NCBI GenBank assembly: GCA_013373595.1
Contig: JABXHO010000114.1
Location: 1 to 39,291, forward strand
DNA from: Flavobacteriales bacterium
GTDB lineage: Bacteria; Bacteroidota; Bacteroidia; Flavobacteriales_D; Crocinitomicaceae
Direction of reading: 5' to 3'
DNA: 39,291 nt
Shown piece by piece: positions 32,641 to 39,291 of the stretch (position 1 is the first letter of the stretch; each line of letters opens with the position of its first letter). The notes under the pieces are model-generated. The model searched no databases and had not been told where the DNA came from. It worked only from the letters and a program-made list of their open reading frames with translations. The position numbers and the translations under genes were made by a program.

Positions 32641-34548
32641 ATGAAATCAATCTGCATCGGAATTGTCATACTTTGGAGCTTGTTAGCATGCTCGCAATTG
32701 CCTGTTAGCAAAACGGATGCGCAGATTCAGACGTTTTCAGATTTTAAATCACGTAGCTCACAACCACTGTATCAAAAATACGGTCAGGTGTCGGCGGTAA
32801 AAGTAGTATTGGACACAAAAACGAATAAACTTCACTTCATTTCTTCGTCGGATTACGAATATCATCATGAATTCTGTCGCGAAGAATTAGGGTATTACAA
32901 ATCATTGAGTGATTTCAATGATGAAAATTATTCGTCCGAAAGTACGCGAAGATTTTTGCTGGCGAACATCAATTACTATCAATCCATCGATAAGTTCACA
33001 TTGGAATTGGGGCCTTCAGATCGGATGAATGCCCAACACCTGGAAAAATTATTCAATGCAGTGAAAGCGGAGGTGTATTTCAGTCAGAATTTGTTTTTGA
33101 TGCTAAATACCTCTCACGTTGTTTCGTTAAAGCCAAGCCTTTCGAAGCAGATTCCTTCATTAACGCCTGAGGAAATCTACGCGAATCAAACCTATCAACC
33201 GCTTTCAAAGTATTCGAATTACGGGAGAGTGGTGATTGTTCGAGATTGGGAAAAACAGTCAAAAGATATCCGTTCAACAGATATTTTACTTCTAGAAGAT
33301 ATTCCGCCAAGTTTTCCGTTAGTAGCGGGCGTAGTGGTGACGCAATTTCAAACGCCATTGAGTCATGTTTCTTTACTCGGACAAAATCGTAAGATTCCCG
33401 TTTGTGCGTATACCAAGCTGTTCAGTACGGATCATTTGCTTGCATTGGAAGGGAAAACGGTGAAGTTTACAGTAGAACAAGATACATTCAAGTTGGATCT
33501 TGCGGACGTGACGCTGAAAGGGCAGAAGCGTAGTAAATCTCCCATCAAGTTGCGCTATGACTTCTCAATGGATACGCTAATCGCTGCAGAATACATTCGT
33601 GAAAGAGACAGCAAAAGTGTGGGCAACAAAGCAGCAAACTTTGCTTTATTGGTCGATTATACAGAGAAAATTGATTTCAAAACGCCAGAATCTGCTTTCG
33701 CCATTCCGTTTTCCTTCTACAAACAACACGCTACGAAATCAGGCATTGATCCGCTTTTGGCACAATTGCTCCAGAAAGATAATTTGAATCGACATCCGGA
33801 TTTGGTGAAGCGCGATTTGAAACTGATTCGAAAAATGATCAAGAAAACGCCTGTTGATGCTCAACTATTGGCAGATATCGAAAAAATGATTCTTCGACTG
33901 GGGACGCACCGACGTTTGCGCTTTCGATCTTCTACGAATGCGGAGGATCGGGATGGTTTTTCTGGAGCTGGATTGTATACGTCCAAAACGGGGGAGTTGT
34001 ATAGCGATAAGAAGCCAATCGATCGCGCGATTAAAAAAGTGTGGGCGAGTTTGTGGTCGTACGGTGCATTTATGGAGCGAGAAGCGTTTAACATCGATCA
34101 TCGAACAGTCGCAATGGGAATTCTGGCACATCGATCTTTCCCAAATGAAGAAGTAAATGGCGTGGCGATTACCACCAACTTATATCGTGACAATTACCTC
34201 GGATTTGTTGTCAATGCGCAATTGGGCAATGAAAACGTGGTAGATCCAACCAATGGAGTAGTGTGTGATCAATTTATTTGCTATCCCGATGAGGAAGTGT
34301 CTGGTTACGGACGAAACGGGGGAAGTATTGATATCATTACTTATTCGAGTCTTAATAATGGAAAGTTGGTCATGACGGATGAGGAGATTACTGCGTTGGC
34401 GAATACCCTGGAAAGGATAAAACGACTTTACTTGAGAAAGCACTATACGAATAAATCGTACCTTAATTTCGGTTTGGATTTAGAATTTAAACTGGATGCC
34501 GAAACGCGACAGCTGTACATCAAGCAAATGCGGATTTTCAATAACTAA
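32641..34548 (+). CDS. Lipoprotein with phosphohistidine and PPDK-type ATP-grasp domains (glucan water dikinase-like order)
   Basis: This protein has about 635 residues. Two consecutive ATGs (32638, 32641) are possible; the numbering below counts from the first. A signal peptide ends in the lipobox SLLAC (Cys18), predicting export and lipidation. Residues 20-220 are an unrecognised N-terminal region. Residues 225-285 form a swivelling phosphohistidine domain, with the predicted phosphoacceptor His243 in TPLSHVSLLGQNRKIPVC. Residues 325-636 form a PEP synthase/PPDK-type ATP-grasp domain: SVGNKAANFALL, RFRSSTNAEDRDGFSGAGLY, KVWASLWSYGAFMERE, and C-terminal DLEFKLD with IKQMRIF. The order His domain then ATP-grasp, with no PEP/pyruvate barrel, resembles glucan water dikinases rather than PPDK. 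The substrate is unknown, and ATP supply outside the cytoplasm is a puzzle. Confidence 0.82.
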   Translation: MKSICIGIVILWSLLACSQLPVSKTDAQIQTFSDFKSRSSQPLYQKYGQVSAVKVVLDTKTNKLHFISSSDYEYHHEFCREELGYYKSLSDFNDENYSSESTRRFLLANINYYQSIDKFTLELGPSDRMNAQHLEKLFNAVKAEVYFSQNLFLMLNTSHVVSLKPSLSKQIPSLTPEEIYANQTYQPLSKYSNYGRVVIVRDWEKQSKDIRSTDILLLEDIPPSFPLVAGVVVTQFQTPLSHVSLLGQNRKIPVCAYTKLFSTDHLLALEGKTVKFTVEQDTFKLDLADVTLKGQKRSKSPIKLRYDFSMDTLIAAEYIRERDSKSVGNKAANFALLVDYTEKIDFKTPESAFAIPFSFYKQHATKSGIDPLLAQLLQKDNLNRHPDLVKRDLKLIRKMIKKTPVDAQLLADIEKMILRLGTHRRLRFRSSTNAEDRDGFSGAGLYTSKTGELYSDKKPIDRAIKKVWASLWSYGAFMEREAFNIDHRTVAMGILAHRSFPNEEVNGVAITTNLYRDNYLGFVVNAQLGNENVVDPTNGVVCDQFICYPDEEVSGYGRNGGSIDIITYSSLNNGKLVMTDEEITALANTLERIKRLYLRKHYTNKSYLNFGLDLEFKLDAETRQLYIKQMRIFNN

Positions 34549-34551
34549 AAA

Positions 34552-34585
34552 TGCCACCTCATAGAAATAAGGTGGCACTTTTTAT
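34552..34585. terminator. Bidirectional terminator between convergent genes
   Basis: TGCCACCT (34552-34559) pairs with AGGTGGCA (34570-34577). CTTTTT follows on the plus strand and ATTTTTAG on the minus strand, so it suits both the dikinase-like gene and the T9SS gene. Confidence 0.82.
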
Positions 34586-34597
34586 ATCAAATAGAAA

Positions 34598-36421
34598 TTA
34601 CTTTTTGATCACAAATCGCTCTGTATTGTTTGCGTTTGTTCTCAATAAATAAACTCCTTCTGTCAAATCACTCACATCAATCGTTGTGCGTTGTTCAGCA
34701 TCTACAATCGTTGATTTTACAAGTTTACCATCTGTATTGTAGATGAACACTTCATTGATTCCAAGATTTCCGTCCCATTCCAATGTGATACTGTTCACCG
34801 CTGGATTCGGGTATAACTTAAGCATCGCAGGAGCTTCTTCTTCTTCTTCAATTGTTTCAGCAACGTACATTTTTGATCCTGCACATTTTCCGAATTGGAT
34901 ATCATCAATTCCATAATCGTTGAATCCAGTTCCTGAAGTTTGACGAATTTCAATAACCGAATTTGAAGAGGAGTACGTCGCATCCCAACTTACACAGTAT
35001 AGCGTCCAATCGTGTTCTGGTGCTGTTGCTGTGTTGAATGATCCTATCACATTTCCATCAATCAGTACATCGAATGTTTGCGTTGAATTGTTACTTGCGT
35101 TGTCCGAAATTTCTCGAATTTCCCAGAATTCAAAGATGTAAGTACTTCCAGAACTAACTGATACATTGTCTTTCCAAATAGTACCATTTGTACCGTCAAC
35201 AATCAAGAAGTGACCATCAGAAGTTCCCAATGTATGATCCCAAAGATCATCGATCCAAAGCAAGTTTCCACATTTGTCTCTTGGCTCGTGACCAACACAA
35301 ACAGATCCAACTGAACACGTACACGTTACGGTAAGTCCACTGGATACAGGAATAGATGTGTTTTCAAAGTCTCCATTCGGTAACTGATCATTAATCTCAC
35401 ATCCACATCCATCTTTTTTACAATCGACGTAAACAGTTTCGCAATAGGTCACATATGGTACGTTTGGATCATCACAACAGTAAATGCGAACGCACACTTC
35501 GTATTCTCCATCACCAGGGAAAGAATAAATAAAACTAGAGCTAGACGATACAGGTACTCCGTCTACAAACCAGAAGTAGCAGTATTCAGAACCAGAAGTA
35601 TAGGCGCTAAATTTATGGTTGTAGCAATCTTTTATAGATACAGAGTATTCAAAATAATCTTCCAGTTGTGGAATCTCACATTGAATTTCACATTGTCCGA
35701 ATTCGATATCATCAATTCCGTAATCATTGTATCCACTACCGGCAGTTTGTACAATTTCAATTGTTGCTGACAAAGAAGAGAAGTTGGCAGTCCATGTAGT
35801 ACAGTATTGTGTCCAAACATCTTCTGGAGCACTCGCTGTATTGAACGAAGCAATTGTTGTTCCATTCACTCTTAAATCGAAGGATTGAGTTGAGTTGTTT
35901 CCCCAGTTGTTGTCGGATACTTCTCTAATTTCCCAGAAAGAGAAAACATAATCTTGCCCTGCGGATACAGGAACTGTTTCGCTCCATACAGAACCGTTTC
36001 CTCCATCTACGATGAGAAAGTGTCCTGATGAGGTTCCGAAGGTGTGATCCCAAAGATCATCAATCCAGTAGGAGTTCAAACATTTGTCTCTTGGTTCATG
36101 ACCCACACATACAGATGAGGCACCACATGTGCAGTTAACACCCAAACCAGAGGTTACTGGGAGTCCACTTTCGAAATCTCCATCTGGAAGAAGGTTTGTT
36201 ACATTGCAGCCACAATTCCGAGATGTGATGGCTCCGAATTCCGCAAGTTCTGCAGGTGTTCGTAAATCAGGTGTATTGGTGTAATTCGGAAGACTGTCCG
36301 AAACAGATGTTGGTATGGTGATTTTCTTGTTGAGCGGAGCTTCAATTTGGCTCATACTAAAAAACGAAAAGCACGATACAATCGCGAGCACGAAATACGT
36401 GCGAATAGTGGTTGTTTTCAT
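34598..36421 (-). CDS. T9SS type A sorting protein with two copies of a Cys-rich module
   Basis: This is a 607-residue secreted protein. A signal peptide of about 25 residues ends near SMSQ. Two homologous modules (about 70-244 and 340-513) share SVCVGHEPRDKC, WIDDLWDHT, GTS.GHFLIVDG, FWEIRE and YGIDDI. Each opens with a Cys cluster and an N/DGDFE strand typical of jelly-roll binding domains. Between them lies a PKD-like domain (about 250-334) with several Cys. After a poly-Glu linker (EEEEEA), a T9SS sorting domain (533-607) reads LKLYPNPAVNSITLEW...LTEGVYLLRTN...RFVIKK. Export through T9SS is therefore expected. The modules could bind carbohydrate or protein ligands; no catalytic motif is seen. 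Confidence 0.88.
   Translation of the reverse strand: MKTTTIRTYFVLAIVSCFSFFSMSQIEAPLNKKITIPTSVSDSLPNYTNTPDLRTPAELAEFGAITSRNCGCNVTNLLPDGDFESGLPVTSGLGVNCTCGASSVCVGHEPRDKCLNSYWIDDLWDHTFGTSSGHFLIVDGGNGSVWSETVPVSAGQDYVFSFWEIREVSDNNWGNNSTQSFDLRVNGTTIASFNTASAPEDVWTQYCTTWTANFSSLSATIEIVQTAGSGYNDYGIDDIEFGQCEIQCEIPQLEDYFEYSVSIKDCYNHKFSAYTSGSEYCYFWFVDGVPVSSSSSFIYSFPGDGEYEVCVRIYCCDDPNVPYVTYCETVYVDCKKDGCGCEINDQLPNGDFENTSIPVSSGLTVTCTCSVGSVCVGHEPRDKCGNLLWIDDLWDHTLGTSDGHFLIVDGTNGTIWKDNVSVSSGSTYIFEFWEIREISDNASNNSTQTFDVLIDGNVIGSFNTATAPEHDWTLYCVSWDATYSSSNSVIEIRQTSGTGFNDYGIDDIQFGKCAGSKMYVAETIEEEEEAPAMLKLYPNPAVNSITLEWDGNLGINEVFIYNTDGKLVKSTIVDAEQRTTIDVSDLTEGVYLLRTNANNTERFVIKK
34883..35404 (-). repeat. Second copy of the Cys-rich module
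   Basis: Residues 340-513 of the T9SS protein repeat residues 70-244. Short blocks are also conserved at DNA level, including CATTTGTCTCTTGG on the plus strand in both copies. Confidence 0.88.
35690..36214 (-). repeat. First copy of the Cys-rich module
   Basis: Residues 70-244 of the T9SS protein match residues 340-513 almost without gaps, with the 12-residue block SVCVGHEPRDKC identical in both. Confidence 0.88.
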
Positions 36422-36618
36422 AAAAATGATTTTTTGTTCCCAAACAAACTAAGCATCATTTTTGAATATATCGTGAATCGGTTACATAATTTGTTTTTAA
36501 TTCATTGATTTTGCGCATATTATTCATGTATGGTTAGTTTTTTTCTCACACGTAAGCACATTTTTTGCATCATTCCATGATAGGAATAACGGTTTAGTAC
36601 AATGATCTGAAAGTAGAA

Positions 36619-36636
36619 ACCTAGTAGATACTAGGT
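36619..36636. repeat. 18-bp interrupted palindrome after the RDD gene
   Basis: ACCTAGTA-GA-TACTAGGT has two perfect 8-base arms around 2 bases, 11 bases past the RDD stop. On the minus strand it is followed by TTTCTACTTTC, so it may be a weak terminator; an operator site is the alternative. The rest of the 226-base gap 36422-36647 is AT-rich and shows no gene. Confidence 0.45.
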
Positions 36637-36647
36637 ATTCATTTGTT

Positions 36648-37001
36648 TCAAGGTTTGACTAATCGAGTTCGAGACAAAACATCATGAATTCCCTGTTCTT
36701 TTCCCATCAAATAGGAAAAACTGTCGAGAGGCGTAGCAAAACGAAGAAGTGTTCGCATAAAGATATGCAAGACGTTCGTACGTGTATTACGTGAAGATAC
36801 TACCTTGGTGCCTGTAAGCAATTTCCCGACGGTTTGGCTTAAGGTCAACTCCATTATGAAATAATACAAGAAATAGAGGAGAGCAGGGAATAAATAATAG
36901 TGAGTAAACTCAATAGGAAGTACGGTTAGAACACGCAAAAGAATGGTGTATACAATTGTGTCCAACAGGTAGTTAACAAGTCGATGATTTTTTGTGACCA
37001 A
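36648..37001 (-). CDS. RDD family membrane protein
   Basis: This is a 117-residue RDD-domain membrane protein. The family's conserved features are present: an N-terminal N-H-R-L-V-N-Y-L-L-D entry to the first helix, a second helix (YYLFPALLYFLYYFIMEL), the TVGKLLTGTKVV loop, and the end MRTLLRFATPLDSFSYL...GIHDVLSRTRLVKP. The only suitable start is TTG at 37001, since the frame is closed by a stop seven codons upstream and no ATG fits. It begins 11 bases after the subtilase stop, so it is read from the same transcript. The function of RDD proteins is mostly unknown; some are implicated in ion exchange. Confidence 0.85.
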   Translation of the reverse strand: MVTKNHRLVNYLLDTIVYTILLRVLTVLPIEFTHYYLFPALLYFLYYFIMELTLSQTVGKLLTGTKVVSSRNTRTNVLHIFMRTLLRFATPLDSFSYLMGKEQGIHDVLSRTRLVKP

Positions 37002-37011
37002 TGCTTGTCGA

Positions 37012-39174
37012 TTATTGTTTCACAAACTTTTGCTGCTCAACTTTACCATTGCGTACAATTCGCACGAAATACATACCGCTCGTTAATTCAGAAATGGGAA
37101 TTTGTTCGGATGAATTCGATTCCGAGACGATATTCCCTTGCATGTCGATAATCAGGATTGATTCACTTGGCATTTCTTCAAATCCTTGAAGCGAGATGTA
37201 ATCGGAAGTTGGATTTGGATAGATGGACCAGTTGAAAGATTGTTCCATTTCAACGGTTCCAACAACACCAAGTGCCAATTGAACAGCAAGGTAGGCATTG
37301 ATTTTTCCGTGTCCCCAATGCACGTCTCCCGTTGCAGGAATCACTCCTGTATGATTGTCTTCACGAGCTGTTTGAATCAAAATGTTTTTCACTTGAGCAG
37401 GAGTAAGTGTGGGGTTGGCATCTAAAATCAATGCAACAACACCTGCCACAACGGGCGATGACATCGAGGTACCGCTCAATCGCGCAAAATCATAGGTTCT
37501 ACCATTGAAATCGACACTTTCGATCGCGGTATATGCGGCATCAGTATAGGATGACATGGAAGATCCAACAGCAATACCCGGCGCTGCAATGTCTGGCTTC
37601 AAGGTATCATTAATTAAGGGACCAACACTTGAAAAGTTCGCCAATGCGCCACCAGCTAATGTACCACCAGCAGTGTAAAAGTTTGACGCATATGCTGCCA
37701 CTGAGATTGCTGAGAAAGTACAGGCGGGAGCGCCTATTCCATTTGAATCGTTTCCTGCAGTATAGCCAGAACCAAGAGAGGAGAAGGGCATTCCCCAGTT
37801 ACCAACGTCGGATGTTAGTTCCGTAACATTCCAAAAATGAACGGTACCTGATGCTGCTTGCGCCTTCAACACAATACGATAAGATCCAGTGGGTCGTTTT
37901 ACACGAAGTCGTGCCTGAGGTCGGCCATTACTAGGATAGGCAGCATCGCACGAAAGATTGAAAAAGATGGAATCTGCTCCCACTACTACAAAACTATCGA
38001 TATAGTTGAGGGTGGTCGCTGTTGAGTAATAATCACTTTCGGCTAACAATGTGTTGGTTGAGCTTAAGACTTTTATTCCTACGGAATAAGCCTCACCTGG
38101 TGTTCCCCAACTTTGAATGCTTTGTCCCCACAATGTGGACAGTGTTGCTGAGCTGTAAAAATTGATGCGTGTTAACAAAGAGTCGCCTTGAAAATCTTTC
38201 TGAATGTGGAAGTTTTCACCGCCGTTGTTTCCTGCGGAAGTCACGAACACGACACCAAGACTCGAATAATTGTCCAAGGCCTGACTTAGCAGAGATGTAC
38301 CATCAATCGATTGGAAGTGATACAAGCCCCAACTCATATTTATGACCAAGCGTTTGCCTTCAGCCGTTGCTTTGTTATACATCCATTCCCAGGCATCGAG
38401 CACCGCACTTTCATCCACTAAAAATGTTGTGAAGAGAAAGTTTGATTCGAAAGCAAGACCGCGATAGATTGTTCCTGCACCGCTACCTCCTGCAATCCCT
38501 GCAACGTGCGAACCATGCGTAGCATATGAATAAATGTTCGACGTATCCGATTCGGCATTGATGAGTTCTGTTGGAGTCGCGTATTCCGTTCCGTACGCAT
38601 ATCCTGCGGGTGCTGGACCAGCGTTTTTGAATTGATCCCATGCCGCCAAAATGCGTGTATTGGAAAGCAAGGTATCGTAGTAATTTGGCGAAGTGTAATC
38701 GAATCCCCAGTCAGTAATTCCAATAATCACATCTTTTCCCGTATATCCTTCAGGCAAATTGGCGCCCATCCAAACACTATCTGCTCGAACGTCGCTAATT
38801 ACTCTGTCCAAGTGCGGCTTCACCTTACCCGCTATCTCAATGTAACTCAAGTTTTCATTTGAAAGAAGGCTTGAGAGTTCACCAATTGGACATTTTAGAC
38901 TTAAGATTTCTCCTATTTTTGATCCGACTAAAATGCCATCACTTTCTAATTCATTCTGATGAAAAGGAGTATTCACCTTTGCTAAAAAGGAAACGTATTC
39001 TGTGCCGTGAATGTTATTCACTGGAAAACGCTCTCGGATTTCATCGGAGACGATTCCGTGGTTACGTCCTATTTCAACTTGTAAAAACTGGATGTCTGCT
39101 TTCGTATTGGCACTCGTTGTAACTTGAGAGAATCCAGCGAATGGAAACAATAGAAGAAGTAGAAAGAATCTCAT
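37012..39174 (-). CDS. Subtilisin-like (S8) serine peptidase with T9SS sorting domain
   Basis: This is a 720-residue secreted protease. The ATG at 39174 gives a clean signal peptide (MRFFLLLLLFPFAGFSQ); the frame is open slightly upstream to 39198, but that extension is not needed. The catalytic triad is complete: Asp155 (GITDWGFDY), His220 (THGSHVAGIAGG) and Ser570 (LSGTSMSSPVVAG), with oxyanion Asn316 (SAGNNGG). A beta-rich insert of about 130 residues (about 325-455) separates His and Ser regions, as in Kp43-like subtilases. The N-terminal 20-130 is a probable propeptide. The C-terminus is a T9SS type A sorting domain (SIYPNPTSDYISL...LTSGMYFVRIV...QKFVKQ). It is co-transcribed with the RDD gene. 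Confidence 0.95.
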   Translation of the reverse strand: MRFFLLLLLFPFAGFSQVTTSANTKADIQFLQVEIGRNHGIVSDEIRERFPVNNIHGTEYVSFLAKVNTPFHQNELESDGILVGSKIGEILSLKCPIGELSSLLSNENLSYIEIAGKVKPHLDRVISDVRADSVWMGANLPEGYTGKDVIIGITDWGFDYTSPNYYDTLLSNTRILAAWDQFKNAGPAPAGYAYGTEYATPTELINAESDTSNIYSYATHGSHVAGIAGGSGAGTIYRGLAFESNFLFTTFLVDESAVLDAWEWMYNKATAEGKRLVINMSWGLYHFQSIDGTSLLSQALDNYSSLGVVFVTSAGNNGGENFHIQKDFQGDSLLTRINFYSSATLSTLWGQSIQSWGTPGEAYSVGIKVLSSTNTLLAESDYYSTATTLNYIDSFVVVGADSIFFNLSCDAAYPSNGRPQARLRVKRPTGSYRIVLKAQAASGTVHFWNVTELTSDVGNWGMPFSSLGSGYTAGNDSNGIGAPACTFSAISVAAYASNFYTAGGTLAGGALANFSSVGPLINDTLKPDIAAPGIAVGSSMSSYTDAAYTAIESVDFNGRTYDFARLSGTSMSSPVVAGVVALILDANPTLTPAQVKNILIQTAREDNHTGVIPATGDVHWGHGKINAYLAVQLALGVVGTVEMEQSFNWSIYPNPTSDYISLQGFEEMPSESILIIDMQGNIVSESNSSEQIPISELTSGMYFVRIVRNGKVEQQKFVKQ

Positions 39175-39194
39175 AATTTGAAGTATTTCGACTT

Positions 39195-39222
39195 GCAAGT
39201 TACGGAAAAGATCGGTGTCAAA
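39195..39222 (-). promoter_or_regulatory. Candidate promoter of the subtilase-RDD operon
   Basis: On the minus strand TTTG (39222-39219), 16 bases of spacer and TAACTTGC (39202-39195) resemble the -33/-7 pair, with one mismatch in the -7 box. The implied transcription start is about 14 bases before the subtilase ATG. Confidence 0.45.
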
Positions 39223-39291
39223 AATGTGGTTAAACCTGCGAAAACTTAATCTTCAGCTTGAAATACGTGAATGAAACCATGCTTTTCCTGA

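Noticed and set aside
32641-34548. Calling the lipoprotein PEP synthase or pyruvate phosphate dikinase
   Set aside because: The PEP/pyruvate TIM barrel is absent, the His domain comes before the ATP-grasp domain, and a lipoprotein signal is present.
39246-39290. Possible 3' end of another minus-strand gene (reads QEKHGFIHVFQAED then stop)
   Set aside because: Only 14 codons are visible and a second minus-strand frame is also open there, so it cannot be supported.
1-39291. tRNA, rRNA, IS elements, CRISPR arrays, prophage
   Set aside because: Intergenic gaps are all under about 300 bases and none shows cloverleaf folds with CCA ends, spaced direct repeats, terminal inverted repeats with a transposase, or phage genes.

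Overview
The window looks like ordinary chromosome of a Bacteroidota bacterium, most likely order Flavobacteriales (possibly Crocinitomicaceae/Fluviicola-like; the family placement is inference). The evidence is a PorT-family gene of the type IX secretion system (T9SS) next to ubiE, three secreted proteins ending in T9SS type A sorting domains (YPNP...GxYxxR...FxxxK), a lipoprotein-type TamA (TamL), and several intergenic TAnnTTTG boxes, the Bacteroidota -7 promoter element. I see no rRNA, tRNA, IS element, phage gene or CRISPR array. No stretch longer than about 300 bases lacks a gene once start codons are corrected.

Layout. 1-6196 (+): a tightly packed run of hldE-type kinase (cut by the window edge), TrkH/KtrB K+ transporter, ubiE/menG, porT, a COG2509 FAD dehydrogenase and a GNAT acetyltransferase. 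6213-9631: a TrmH/SpoU rRNA methyltransferase and tamL, divergently transcribed. 9628-12574 (-): a small secreted protein and a UvrD/PcrA helicase. 12794-16388 (+): a T9SS-exported protein, then fbaA and accD. 16600-18488 (-): an aldehyde dehydrogenase/DUF779 operon, with a divergent AraC-family regulator at 18728-19636. 19835-22460 (+): rpsO and pnp, separated by a terminator and an unusually structured leader. 22637-25528 (+): a large Asp-box beta-propeller protein, probably a lipoprotein. 25621-26043 (-): an orphan protein. 26254-28010 (+): an ABC-2 exporter pair. 28115-29111 (+): a small helical protein with a PspA homologue. 29230-30627 (+): a DASS/SLC13 anion transporter. 30659-32561 (+): an orphan protein, YaaA, and a membrane protein with a four-Cys cluster. 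32641-34548 (+): a predicted lipoprotein carrying a phosphohistidine domain followed by an ATP-grasp domain. 34598-39174 (-): a T9SS protein with a duplicated Cys-rich module, an RDD membrane protein and a T9SS subtilase.

How it fits together. Much of the content serves the envelope: LPS core precursor synthesis, K+ uptake, T9SS, outer-membrane assembly (TamL), PspA membrane maintenance, and surface or secreted proteins. The rest is housekeeping. The most unusual gene is the lipoprotein at 32641-34548. Its domain order and motifs resemble alpha-glucan water dikinases, yet its signal peptide predicts a location outside the cytoplasm, where ATP is scarce. Other points of interest are the pnp leader, the duplicated Cys-rich module, the N-terminal membrane extension of TrkH, the charged insert in TamL, and several orphan genes. 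All functional calls rest on recognising motifs by eye; no database search was run.
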